The position numbers were made by a program, and so were the translations under genes. From an uncultured Pelagibacteraceae bacterium (lineage in GTDB: Bacteria; Pseudomonadota; Alphaproteobacteria; Pelagibacterales; Pelagibacteraceae), in assembly GCA_902511185.1 (NCBI GenBank), contig CABXEK010000004.1:1-59682 (forward strand): 59,682 nt of DNA, given 5' to 3'. The notes beneath the pieces are model-generated. The model saw nothing but the letters and a program-made list of their open reading frames with translations. It did not search any database and was not told the DNA's origin. Below, one piece after another: positions 20,161-29,225 of the stretch (positions within the stretch are counted from its first letter, which is position 1; every line of letters starts with the position of its first letter).

Positions 20161-21300
20161 TTAATTAAATTTAGAAATTATTTTTGGGATATAAATTTTA
20201 AAATTAAAAAATCCTTTATTACAGTATTGCCAAGCTAATTGATCAAGATCTCTATATAAAAAATTCATTTTTAGATTATTTGAATTTAGATAATCTAAAT
20301 TTTCTCCAACAGTAGGATATAAGCTATAATAGTTTTCAATATTTTTAATTTCACTTATATCGATTACTTCACAATCAATAGATTTATCTTTTAACCTTTG
20401 TTTTTGATCTTCCATCAAAAGAGACTTAAATTTTACTAATTTTTCACTTAGTTTTATTGATCTATTTTCATTTTTGTTTGAAACAATATAAATTTTTTCA
20501 AACTTATTTTCTTTAAAATCAGTGATTTCAAAAGATATATTATTTTCAAAAATTAATAGATTTTCATCTTCAATATTTTGTGGGTTAATGAATTCTCGTT
20601 TTATTAAGGGGTAAGATTTTTCAGAGACCTTTGGAAGAGCATTTTCATTTAATTTAATATTTTGAAATCTATTATTTGTAAACTTTTTAATATTCCACTC
20701 ACTTGCAAGGTAATGTTTTCCTTGTGTTTGAATTCCTGCTACCCATCTCCAACCAAGAGTATTTGATGCAGCGTCTCCATCGTAAAGATGTTGTAAAAAA
20801 AGCTCAGCTCCTAATTGCCATGGTAGTCCTAGAGTAAATATCCAGATGCTCGCAAACCACATTCTAGTATGATTATGAAGATAGTTATTTTCTTTTAGTT
20901 CATTTACCCACTGATTAAAGCATTCTAATTCAGTTTTTCCTTCAATTGCATTTAGATAATTTTGATTACCCTTAAATTCATTTCTAAGATTATTTAATTC
21001 CTTTAAATAATCTGACCAAACGTTTGGTCTTAACTCTAACCAACCTTTCCAATAAGTTCGCCATAAAACTTCTTGAATAAACTTTTCATTTTTTACAAAA
21101 GAGAATTTTTTAAGAGATTTATTAATCACCTCTAATTCATTTATTACCCCATGTGTTATGTAGGGAGATAAACATGAAATATTAGATCTATTATTAGGAC
21201 CGAAATCAAAATTTCTTAATTTAGAGTATTCAGAAAGATTATTTTCAACAAAATAATTTAATTTATCAACGGCCTTAGCCCTCGAAGCTTCAAATTCCAT
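20161..21300 (-). CDS. Photolyase/cryptochrome-like protein: FAD-binding domain first, extra C-terminal domain
   Basis: Starts in the FAD domain (RSNISCLSPYITHGVINE, HNHTRMWFASIWIFTLGLPWQLGAELFLQHLYDGDAASNTLGWRWVAGIQTQGKHYLAS) with no N-terminal antenna domain. Confidence 0.88.
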   Translation of the reverse strand: MEFEASRAKAVDKLNYFVENNLSEYSKLRNFDFGPNNRSNISCLSPYITHGVINELEVINKSLKKFSFVKNEKFIQEVLWRTYWKGWLELRPNVWSDYLKELNNLRNEFKGNQNYLNAIEGKTELECFNQWVNELKENNYLHNHTRMWFASIWIFTLGLPWQLGAELFLQHLYDGDAASNTLGWRWVAGIQTQGKHYLASEWNIKKFTNNRFQNIKLNENALPKVSEKSYPLIKREFINPQNIEDENLLIFENNISFEITDFKENKFEKIYIVSNKNENRSIKLSEKLVKFKSLLMEDQKQRLKDKSIDCEVIDISEIKNIENYYSLYPTVGENLDYLNSNNLKMNFLYRDLDQLAWQYCNKGFFNFKIYIPKIISKFN

Positions 21301-21306
21301 GTTAGA

Positions 21307-21687
21307 TTATTTTGATTTTTTTTTCTTTAGACCTAGTTTATCACTATGTCTTAGTCTTAAAATCACGATTGCAGCTGCAATAAGCACTATGGCAATAGCT
21401 TCATACACTAACGCAGTTGGATCCATTTCTTTACCTTGTAAGATTATAAATCGAGCAAGTGCAGTAATTGCTATTAAAAGAGGAAGAGTTATGCTGATTG
21501 ATTGTTGGTCCCAAAATACTCTGACCATTGCTAGAACTTCCAAATACAGAAACATTAAAAGTAAATCAGCTAGAGTTACTGATTGATTAAGAAACATATT
21601 TTTAATTTCTATACCAACAGCAATTACTGTGCTTATTAAAATAATGCACATTAAAACTAATTGTAAATTTTTTGCTATTTTTTCCAT
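21307..21687 (-). CDS. PsiE-family (phosphate-starvation-inducible) membrane protein
   Basis: LADLLLMFLYLEVLAMVRVFWDQQSISITLPLLIAITALARFIILQGKEMDP. Confidence 0.85.
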   Translation of the reverse strand: MEKIAKNLQLVLMCIILISTVIAVGIEIKNMFLNQSVTLADLLLMFLYLEVLAMVRVFWDQQSISITLPLLIAITALARFIILQGKEMDPTALVYEAIAIVLIAAAIVILRLRHSDKLGLKKKKSK

Positions 21688-22145
21688 TACTTATCTTTAC
21701 TAAATGGCAACCATTTTTCAAACACTGATTTAGATGGCCCATCATAAGGAATAGAATATGAGCTAGGATTTGGACTGGTTAAAACTTCAATTCCTTTAGA
21801 AAATACAAAAATGAATACTATGACAAAAACAATTACCATTATTTTAAATGGGTCAAAATTTTTTGTTTTAAAAACACTACTGGATTTTTCTTCAGCTTTG
21901 TGAAAATTTTTAAAAGTCATATAGACTGCAAAAATTAAACCTATGTGTGCCACATAAAGTCCTGCCCAACCAAATGCAAAAGTTGTGTAAGAAAAAATAT
22001 ATAAACTAAAAACTGTTGTCCAAATAAAACTTAAAACCAAAAGTATTTGTAGTCTTACAGTTTTAGGAAGAGATCTAAGATCATTCTTACTGTCATCAAA
22101 CAAGATGTTTGCCGCATCTATCATCCAGTTTTTTAGTGATTCCAT
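21687..22145 (-). CDS. Hypothetical membrane protein
   Basis: 152 aa, about three hydrophobic segments, overlaps PsiE-like start. Confidence 0.65.
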   Translation of the reverse strand: MESLKNWMIDAANILFDDSKNDLRSLPKTVRLQILLVLSFIWTTVFSLYIFSYTTFAFGWAGLYVAHIGLIFAVYMTFKNFHKAEEKSSSVFKTKNFDPFKIMVIVFVIVFIFVFSKGIEVLTSPNPSSYSIPYDGPSKSVFEKWLPFSKDK

Positions 22146-22153
22146 AAGTTTAA

Positions 22154-22177
22154 GTTATAATCTTTAAAGATTATAAC
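22154..22177. promoter_or_regulatory. Perfect 24-bp palindrome GTTATAATCTTTAAAGATTATAAC upstream of the 21687-22145/psiE-like pair
   Basis: Sequence equals its own reverse complement over 24 bp; sits in the 54-bp gap before the minus-strand start at 22145. Confidence 0.8.
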
Positions 22178-22199
22178 AAATGTCAAATTGTCCTAAATA

Positions 22200-22817
22200 T
22201 TAGGTTAAATTTGCTTTAATAACGCTTTCTATTTGGCTAGGGCTTTGAGCGCCTGAAATAAAATCTTTCCCTATCTCAAAAAAAGGAACACCATTAATAT
22301 TTTTTTCTCTAGCATCTGACATTTTGAAATTTACAAGTTCGATATTTTTTTCATTAATAAATTCTTTAAATACGTTTTCAGAAATATTATTTTGTTTAGC
22401 AATATTAATTAGAATATCTAAATTTCCTATATCAAGCCCATCAACAAAATATGATTGATATATTTTTTCTTTAATTTCATTACCTAAATTAAATTGTTCA
22501 CTTAAAATAATAAGTAAATGAGAAAGAACAGTGTTTGGGGTTTTTTTTATTTCATCTAAATTAAAATTCATTCCAGACTCTTTTGCTTTTAATCTCATAT
22601 TTTCATACATTGGAGTAGCATAATCTTTTCCACCAAACTTTATTTCAAGATATTTCTCTCTAGAAATTCCTTCAACTGGCATATCAGGATTTAACTGAAA
22701 AGGGATATGTCGAATATCAAATTTAATATTAGAAAATTTTTTTAACGCGTTATTTAAATTTGTATGTCCAATGAAACACCATCCACAAATAGTGTCAGCA
22801 AAAACATTTATTTTCAT
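22200..22817 (-). CDS. DsbA family oxidoreductase (FrnE-like)
   Basis: INVFADTICGWCFIGHTNL, FQLNPDMPVEGISREKYL, NINGVPFFEIG...SGAQSPSQIE. Confidence 0.9.
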   Translation of the reverse strand: MKINVFADTICGWCFIGHTNLNNALKKFSNIKFDIRHIPFQLNPDMPVEGISREKYLEIKFGGKDYATPMYENMRLKAKESGMNFNLDEIKKTPNTVLSHLLIILSEQFNLGNEIKEKIYQSYFVDGLDIGNLDILINIAKQNNISENVFKEFINEKNIELVNFKMSDAREKNINGVPFFEIGKDFISGAQSPSQIESVIKANLT

Positions 22818-22821
22818 TAAT

Positions 22822-24009
22822 CTAAGAACGAAGTTTTCTTTTGTGATAATTAATAAATCTTTCTACATTTGATTTATTAAATGTTTTGTTTTCCTCAAAA
22901 GAAACTTTTTTCATAGAGTAAGCTGAGCTATTAGTTTGTCTTGACTCAATTATTACATTCCCTTTGTAAAGTTTAAGTTTAACAGAGCCGTTAACTTTAT
23001 TCCTTTTAAGATCTACAATTTTTTGAAGTTTAAATCTTTCTTTAGAATACCAATAACCATTGTAAATAAGTTCTGCATATCTTGGCATTATTTGATCTTT
23101 CTTGTGCATTGTCTCTTTATCTAATGTGACAGACTCCATTGCTCTATGAGCATGAATTAACAATGTACCACCAGGTGTTTCGTATACTCCTCTAGATTTT
23201 ATTCCAATAAATCTATTTTCGACTAAATCTACTCGCCCAATTCCATTATTTCCTGCAAGTTGGTTAAGTTTTTCTAATAATTTTGCAGGTGAAAGTTTTT
23301 TACCATTGATCCCATATGGATCACCATTTTTAAAATTTATAGTTACAAAACTTGGTTTATTAGGAGCTTTTTCTGGCGAAACAGATCTTTGAAAAATAAA
23401 TTCTGGTGCTGAATTTTTTGGATTTTCTAAAACCTTACCTTCTGTAGAAGTATGAAATAAATTATCATCAACTGAAAAAGGAGGCGCACCTTTTTTATCC
23501 TTTGGAATAGCTATTTCATGTTTTTTTGCATAATTGATAAGATCTGTTCTTGATTTTAATCTCCAAATTCTCCATGGCGCTATAATTTTTATAGCGGGTC
23601 CAAAATAATGGTATCCTAACTCAAATCGAACTTGATCATTTCCTTTACCAGTTGCCCCATGTGAAACTGCATAAGCTTTGAACTTTCTGGCAACTCTAAT
23701 TTGATCTTTTGCAATAAGTGGTCTGGCTATTGATGTGCCTAATAAATAAACACCCTCATAAATTGCATGACCTCTTATCATTGGATAAACATAGTCTTTA
23801 ACAAAAGTATCTTTCAAATCTTTAATTATAATATTTTTAACTCCAAATTTTTTTGCATTAGTTATGATTTTTTTTCTATCAATTTCTTGACCAACATCTG
23901 CTGTATAACAAATTACTTCAGCATCATAATTTTCCTGAAGCCACTTTAAAATTATAGATGTATCAAGGCCTCCAGAATAGGCTAAAACGATTTTCTTTTT
24001 TGATTTCAT
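22822..24009 (-). CDS. argG: Argininosuccinate synthase
   Basis: KKIVLAYSGGLDTSIILKWL, VSHGATGKGNDQVRFEL. Confidence 0.98.
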   Translation of the reverse strand: MKSKKKIVLAYSGGLDTSIILKWLQENYDAEVICYTADVGQEIDRKKIITNAKKFGVKNIIIKDLKDTFVKDYVYPMIRGHAIYEGVYLLGTSIARPLIAKDQIRVARKFKAYAVSHGATGKGNDQVRFELGYHYFGPAIKIIAPWRIWRLKSRTDLINYAKKHEIAIPKDKKGAPPFSVDDNLFHTSTEGKVLENPKNSAPEFIFQRSVSPEKAPNKPSFVTINFKNGDPYGINGKKLSPAKLLEKLNQLAGNNGIGRVDLVENRFIGIKSRGVYETPGGTLLIHAHRAMESVTLDKETMHKKDQIMPRYAELIYNGYWYSKERFKLQKIVDLKRNKVNGSVKLKLYKGNVIIESRQTNSSAYSMKKVSFEENKTFNKSNVERFINYHKRKLRS

Positions 24010-24013
24010 TAAA

Positions 24014-24526
24014 TCAACTACAAGCTTTTTTTGTAGCGTTATAAGCTTTAGTAAACCCTAACAAAGAATAATGATCAATTGTTTGAGAGCCTTTTTGATT
24101 ATAGCCTGTGATCATAATTCTAGAGCCTTTTTTCATTCTGCTAATCATTCTAAATTCAACCTTGTTGTCAGCAATCCATGCAAAACCTTGTTCTTTAATA
24201 TCAAATTTGAATTTATTTTTTCCTGATGCAGCAGTTACAGAATTATTATTATTAAATTCATACCCCCCTGTAACACTTACCTCGTTAATAATTTTTTCAG
24301 CAGGTCTAAATGCAATGAACAATTTTGCGTCTCTCTTATTTGATTTTGGAGCTTGTAATATAGGAGATGATTGAGCAAAACACACTTTTCCAGTAGCTTC
24401 AGTAATTACCATTGCCTCCCAATCTTTATATTTTCCAATTTTCTTAATTTCTTCTGCTGATAATTGATTACACCAAGAAACTAAAATTATTGGTAAAGTT
24501 AATATGATTTTTTTAATTATGGACAT
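24014..24526 (-). CDS. Invasion-associated locus B (IalB)-like protein
   Basis: Signal peptide then KDWEAMVITEATGKVCFAQSSP...; IalB-type length and pattern. Confidence 0.75.
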   Translation of the reverse strand: MSIIKKIILTLPIILVSWCNQLSAEEIKKIGKYKDWEAMVITEATGKVCFAQSSPILQAPKSNKRDAKLFIAFRPAEKIINEVSVTGGYEFNNNNSVTAASGKNKFKFDIKEQGFAWIADNKVEFRMISRMKKGSRIMITGYNQKGSQTIDHYSLLGFTKAYNATKKACS

Positions 24527-25554
24527 GGGTTTGGATAAATTGATTGAACTTTATTAATTTCTTTAATGACTTCATCAGTTAAATTTATGTTTACACTTTC
24601 TATATTAGTTTTCAACTGCTCCATTGTGGTAGCACCAATAATAACAGAAGTTACAAATGGTTTAATTTCTAAAAATTTTAAAGACATTTGAGCCATATCT
24701 AAGCCATGATTTTTTGAAATTCTATAATATTCCTCAATTGCATTATTTCTGTTAGGTTTATTATATCTAGTCCAAAAATCTCCGTCTCGTTCTATTCTTG
24801 AATTTTTTGGAAGTTCATTATTTCTATATTTTCCAGTTAAAAACCCACTAGCTAGAGGTGAATATGCTAAAAGACCAATTTTATCTCGAACAGATATTTC
24901 AGCTAGGCCGACTTCATATGTTCTATTTAACAAGCTGTAAGGATTTTGAATAGACATCATTCTTGGAAGATTTTTTTCTTTTGATAATTCTAAAAATTTA
25001 GAAACACCCCAAGGAGTTTCGTTTGATAGACCAATTTCTCTTATTTTTCCTGATTCAACAAATTTTTTAAGATTTCCTAGAACATCTTCAATTTCATTCC
25101 AGTTTTCATTTTCCTTATGTTCATATCCTAATTTTCCAAACATATTTGTGTTTCTTTCAGGCCAATGTAGCTGATAAAGATCTATATAGTCTGTTTGCAA
25201 TCTTTTTAAACTGCCATCAACAGCCTCTGTCATCTTTTTTATTCCATAATTATTTCCACCTCCTCTGATATATGCTCTTGCTGGTCCAGCTATTTTTGTT
25301 GCAATAATAATTTTGTCTCTTTTTTTTGATTTTTTAAACCAATTACCAATTATAATTTCTGTAAGTCCAAAAGTTTCTGCTTTAGGGGGTACGGAATATA
25401 GTTCTGCTGTATCCCAAAAATTTACACCTTGATCTAGAGCATAATCCATTTGTTCAAAACCCTCTTCTTGAGTATTTTGTTCACCCCAGGTCATAGTACC
25501 GAGACAAATTGTACTTACATTGAGATCAGTATTACCTAGTTTTTTATAATTCAT
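24517..25554 (-). CDS. Aldo/keto reductase (Tas-like)
   Basis: MNYKKLGNTDLNVSTICLGTMTWGEQNTQEEGFEQMDYALDQGVNFWDTAELYSVPP...; ORF track start 25611, family start Met at 25554. Confidence 0.92.
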   Translation of the reverse strand: MNYKKLGNTDLNVSTICLGTMTWGEQNTQEEGFEQMDYALDQGVNFWDTAELYSVPPKAETFGLTEIIIGNWFKKSKKRDKIIIATKIAGPARAYIRGGGNNYGIKKMTEAVDGSLKRLQTDYIDLYQLHWPERNTNMFGKLGYEHKENENWNEIEDVLGNLKKFVESGKIREIGLSNETPWGVSKFLELSKEKNLPRMMSIQNPYSLLNRTYEVGLAEISVRDKIGLLAYSPLASGFLTGKYRNNELPKNSRIERDGDFWTRYNKPNRNNAIEEYYRISKNHGLDMAQMSLKFLEIKPFVTSVIIGATTMEQLKTNIESVNINLTDEVIKEINKVQSIYPNPCP

Positions 25555-25628
25555 ATCTTTTTTTGATTTTTTTTTATCTTTTAAGGTATCTTGAATAATT
25601 AGTAAAAGCATATTATATATTACTTATT

Positions 25629-26390
25629 ATGGAATTTGATAAAAACGGAATACTAAATAGAGCTAAAGCAGCTCAACAGACAACAGTTGTAATGGATGAA
25701 GGTTTAAGATCTTACATGCTAAAAGTTTACAACTACATGGCAACAGGAATTTTATTAACAGGAATAGTTGCGCTTTTAACATTTAAAATGTCAGTAGTAA
25801 CAAATGATGCTGGGTCAATAACAGGTCTAACTCAAATAGGTGGTGCAATTTATATGTCTGGATTGAAGTGGCTTGTGATGTTGGCACCTTTAGGAATTGT
25901 TTTTTATATGAGTTTTGGAATTAATAAGATGAGTGCATCAAAAGCTCAAACAACCTTTTGGGTGTTTGCAGCATTAATGGGTCTTTCCTTATCTTCAATT
26001 TTATTAGTCTACACAGGGATGAGCGTTACAAGAGTGTTTTTTATTTGTTCAGCAACTTTTGGTGCAATGAGTATTTATGGTTACACCACTAAAAGAGATT
26101 TAACAAAATTGGGATCATTTTTAATGATGGGTTTAATTGGAATTATAATTGCATCTATAGTTAACATATTTATGAAGTCTTCAATGATGTACTTTGTAAT
26201 ATCAATTTTAGGAGTATTAATTTTTGTAGGTCTGACTGCTTATGATACACAAAAAATTAAAAATATGTATGCCGTAACTGACTCAGGTGAAATTATGGGC
26301 AAAAAAGCAGTTATGGGTGCTCTTACACTTTATCTAGACTTTATAAATTTATTTATAATGTTGTTAAGATTATTTGGACAAAGAAGATAA
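25629..26390 (+). CDS. Bax inhibitor-1/YccA family protein
   Basis: AQQTTVVMDEGLRSYMLKVYNYMATGILLTG..., seven hydrophobic segments. Confidence 0.92.
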   Translation: MEFDKNGILNRAKAAQQTTVVMDEGLRSYMLKVYNYMATGILLTGIVALLTFKMSVVTNDAGSITGLTQIGGAIYMSGLKWLVMLAPLGIVFYMSFGINKMSASKAQTTFWVFAALMGLSLSSILLVYTGMSVTRVFFICSATFGAMSIYGYTTKRDLTKLGSFLMMGLIGIIIASIVNIFMKSSMMYFVISILGVLIFVGLTAYDTQKIKNMYAVTDSGEIMGKKAVMGALTLYLDFINLFIMLLRLFGQRR

Positions 26391-26398
26391 TTATTTTT

Positions 26399-26740
26399 TT
26401 AAAGCCTTTTCCAATTAGTATTTTTTAAAAGTGAACTGAGATTAAAAGAGTTTTTAAGAATTTTACCACTAGTATCAGTGATTAAGTATTTGAGGTTTTT
26501 AGTTTTAGGCTTAAAGTTTTTACAAATTTTATATAAAGCATTTTCTGTAGCATTTCTAAAAACGCTAAAACTGACTTGTTTACTGGAAATACTTAAACCG
26601 TAGTCTTTCCAAGATCCCTCAGAAACCATTTTAGCGTACAAATCTAAAATTATTTTAAGCTCATCTTTTTCAAAAAATTGTCTTTCTTCTATTTGTTTTT
26701 TTGGATTGTTGATTACTAGTTTTAAATTACTGCGCATCAA
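26399..26740 (-). CDS. DUF2794 family protein
   Basis: FFEKDELKIILDLYAKMVSEGSWKDYGLSISSKQVSFSVFRNATENALYKICK. Confidence 0.8.
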   Translation of the reverse strand: MMRSNLKLVINNPKKQIEERQFFEKDELKIILDLYAKMVSEGSWKDYGLSISSKQVSFSVFRNATENALYKICKNFKPKTKNLKYLITDTSGKILKNSFNLSSLLKNTNWKRL

Positions 26741-27281
26741 TTTTATATTTATTTATCAATGGTATTTGAAAGCCTGTAAAAATAATTGTTATTGGTAGCA
26801 TTCCCCATACCTTAAAGTTAACCCAAAACTCTTCAGATTGTGTTCTCCAAATACATTCATTTAATATTGCAAGACCAAAGAAAAAAAACATCCATCTTTT
26901 GTTTAATAATTCCCAACCAATATCTGTTAAGGGAATTGATTTACCCATAATTTTTTTAAGAACAGGCTCTTTAGTAAAATATTTTCCAAAAAACAAAGCT
27001 AGCGCAAATAAAATATTAATTATAGTTGGTTTAACATAAATAAATATTGGATCATTAAAATAGATTGTAAGTCCACCAAAAAATGTAATCAAAATTCCAC
27101 TCACGAGTGGCATGGTTGGTATTTTTTTCTCAAAAAACCAAACAACAACTAGTGCGATTAAAGTTGCAACTATTAGTGGAGGAATTGCGACTGATAAATT
27201 TTTGTCGTTATTATAATAGAAGAAAAAAAATATAGCTAATGGGCCAAAATCAGTAACAAATTTTAAAAAAGATTTATTCAC
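26727..27281 (-). CDS. ispZ: Inner membrane-spanning protein YciB / septation protein A
   Basis: KFVTDFGPLAIFFFFYY..., GIGW-like DIGWELLNKRWMFFFFGLAILNECIWRTQSEEFWVNFKVWGMLPIT. Confidence 0.92.
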   Translation of the reverse strand: MNKSFLKFVTDFGPLAIFFFFYYNNDKNLSVAIPPLIVATLIALVVVWFFEKKIPTMPLVSGILITFFGGLTIYFNDPIFIYVKPTIINILFALALFFGKYFTKEPVLKKIMGKSIPLTDIGWELLNKRWMFFFFGLAILNECIWRTQSEEFWVNFKVWGMLPITIIFTGFQIPLINKYKIDAQ

Positions 27282-27368
27282 TTAAAAGATATTAACATAT
27301 TAATCACATCACAAAACAAGATAATTTTAACCATTGATTTTTATTTTTAAATACCCATACTAATATCT

Positions 27369-27689
27369 ATGCCGATACAAAAAGCTAAATTTTCAATTGG
27401 AGATATTGTAAAACATAAACACTTTGAATTTAGGGGTGTGATTTATGATGTAGACTTTGAATTTAATAATTCAGAAGAGTGGTATCAATCTATCCCAAAA
27501 AATGTAAGACCGAGAAAAGACCAACCATTTTATCATTTGTTGGCTGAAAATGATGAAATTACTTATGAAGCTTATGTTTCACAACAAAACCTTCTTATGG
27601 ACGATTCTGACGAACCTATAAAACACCCATTAATTGAAGAGATTTTTTCAGGCAAAAAAGGTTCAAGTTATTTTAAGATGTCTAATTAG
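27369..27689 (+). CDS. hspQ: Heat shock protein HspQ
   Basis: AKFSIGDIVKHKHFEFRGVIYDVDFEFNNSEEWYQSIPKNVRPRKDQPFYHLLAEND. Confidence 0.93.
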   Translation: MPIQKAKFSIGDIVKHKHFEFRGVIYDVDFEFNNSEEWYQSIPKNVRPRKDQPFYHLLAENDEITYEAYVSQQNLLMDDSDEPIKHPLIEEIFSGKKGSSYFKMSN

Positions 27690-27758
27690 TTTTATCACTA
27701 TTCAAACACATTTAGCTCAAATCTAGGCCATATAAATTAAATATTCTAAACATATATT

Positions 27759-27818
27759 CTGATCAAGAGTGTTAAACGTTAATTTCAAATTGTTATCTCC
27801 CTCTGCATTCTTGATCGG
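27759..27818. promoter_or_regulatory. Long-loop inverted repeat upstream of ccmC
   Basis: CTGATCAAGAGTG (27759-27771) pairs with CATTCTTGATCGG (27806-27818): 13 contiguous pairs including two or three G-U type pairs. Confidence 0.5.
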
Positions 27819-27862
27819 AAATCATTTTCATAATAGATATTATTAATAAATCCAAAATTAAT

Positions 27863-28570
27863 ATGTTTAAACTTTTTCAACCTAATAGAATTTTTCAGAT
27901 AACTTCTAGAGCCCCTAAATATGTTTTATTCTTATTTGTTTTAGTTCTTTCGGTAGGATTAACAGAGGCATTAGTATTTTCACCAGAAGATTATAAACAA
28001 AGTGATGCTGTTAGAATTATGTATGTACATGTCCCAGCTGCTTGGATTTCACTTGGAATTTTTTCATCAATTACTGTTTTATCGATAAGTGGTTTTATCT
28101 TTAAAAATAAAAACTTATTTTTAATAGCAAAAAGTTTAGCACCGTCTGGTTTTGTTTTTAATATTATTGCATTAGTTACGGGTTCAATTTGGGGCAAACC
28201 AACATGGGGAACTTGGTGGGCATGGGATGCTCGAATTACTTCAATGTTAATTTTAGCCCTCTTTTATGCAATGTATTTAATATCTTGGAGAATTTATGAA
28301 AATGAAGAAAAGGTTTTTAAAATTAGTACTATAATTACTATCCTAGGTATTGTTAATGTTCCCATCATTAAATATTCAGTCGATTGGTGGAATACACTTC
28401 ATCAGCCAGCTTCAATTAATATATTGTCAAAAAGCTCAATTCATTCATCAATGCTTTTTCCTCTATTGATAATGACTGCGGCATTTGCCCTTTTTTCATT
28501 GCTAATTTTTTTAATGAAATATAATACAGAACTGATAAAAATTAAAAATAAAGGCCTAGATAGATTATGA
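27863..28570 (+). CDS. ccmC: Heme exporter CcmC
   Basis: MYVHVPAAWISLGIF, GKPTWGTWWAWDARITSMLILALFY, WWNTLHQPASI. Confidence 0.96.
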   Translation: MFKLFQPNRIFQITSRAPKYVLFLFVLVLSVGLTEALVFSPEDYKQSDAVRIMYVHVPAAWISLGIFSSITVLSISGFIFKNKNLFLIAKSLAPSGFVFNIIALVTGSIWGKPTWGTWWAWDARITSMLILALFYAMYLISWRIYENEEKVFKISTIITILGIVNVPIIKYSVDWWNTLHQPASINILSKSSIHSSMLFPLLIMTAAFALFSLLIFLMKYNTELIKIKNKGLDRL

Positions 28571-28794
28571 TTAATGAAATACTTTTTATGAACGGATATG
28601 GTGTTTACGTATTATCTGCTTTCATCTTTACGCTTTTAAGTTTTACAGCCTTATATTTGGTTACAAAAATTCAATTTGTTAAAGAACAAAGTAAATTTGT
28701 TTCTAAGTTTGGATCTCTTAACACTGAGAAAGCTAATTCTGCAAAATTACAAAAAATCAACAAAGAAATTTTAGCTAACGCCACAAACGACTAA
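28567..28794 (+). CDS. ccmD: CcmD-like small membrane protein
   Basis: 75 aa, MNGYGVYVLSAFIFTLLSF between ccmC and ccmE. Confidence 0.75.
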   Translation: MINEILFMNGYGVYVLSAFIFTLLSFTALYLVTKIQFVKEQSKFVSKFGSLNTEKANSAKLQKINKEILANATND

Positions 28795-28804
28795 CTTTTG
28801 AACC

Positions 28805-29224
28805 ATGTATGGTCGTAAAGTTAAATTAAGATTTTTGTTTGTAGTTGTAATCTTAATAACTTTAATTTTATCAGTTTTTTTAATTTTAAAATCCCTTGAA
28901 GAAAATGTGGTTTATTTTCAATCACCTTCGGAAATTAATATGTCAGCTGAATTAGATAAAAAAAAAATTAGAGTTGGAGGAATGGTTAAAAAAGACTCTA
29001 TTTCTATTACTGCCAATGAAATTAAATTCATAATTACTGATTTTAAAAATGAAATAAATGTTACTTTCAATGGCGCGGTTCCAAATCTTTTTGAGGAAGA
29101 AAAAGGAGTAGTTGCTGAGGGATTTTTAAAAGATAGAAATTATTTTTCTGCTACTAAAATTTTAGCAAAACATGATGAAAATTATATGCCGCCAGAAGTA
29201 AAAGCAGCAATGGAGGGAAAGTAA
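28805..29224 (+). CDS. ccmE: Cytochrome c maturation protein CcmE
   Basis: [13 protein letters not shown], heme-binding [12 protein letters not shown]. Confidence 0.96.
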   Translation: MYGRKVKLRFLFVVVILITLILSVFLILKSLEENVVYFQSPSEINMSAELDKKKIRVGGMVKKDSISITANEIKFIITDFKNEINVTFNGAVPNLFEEEKGVVAEGFLKDRNYFSATKILAKHDENYMPPEVKAAMEGK

Positions 29225-29225
29225 A

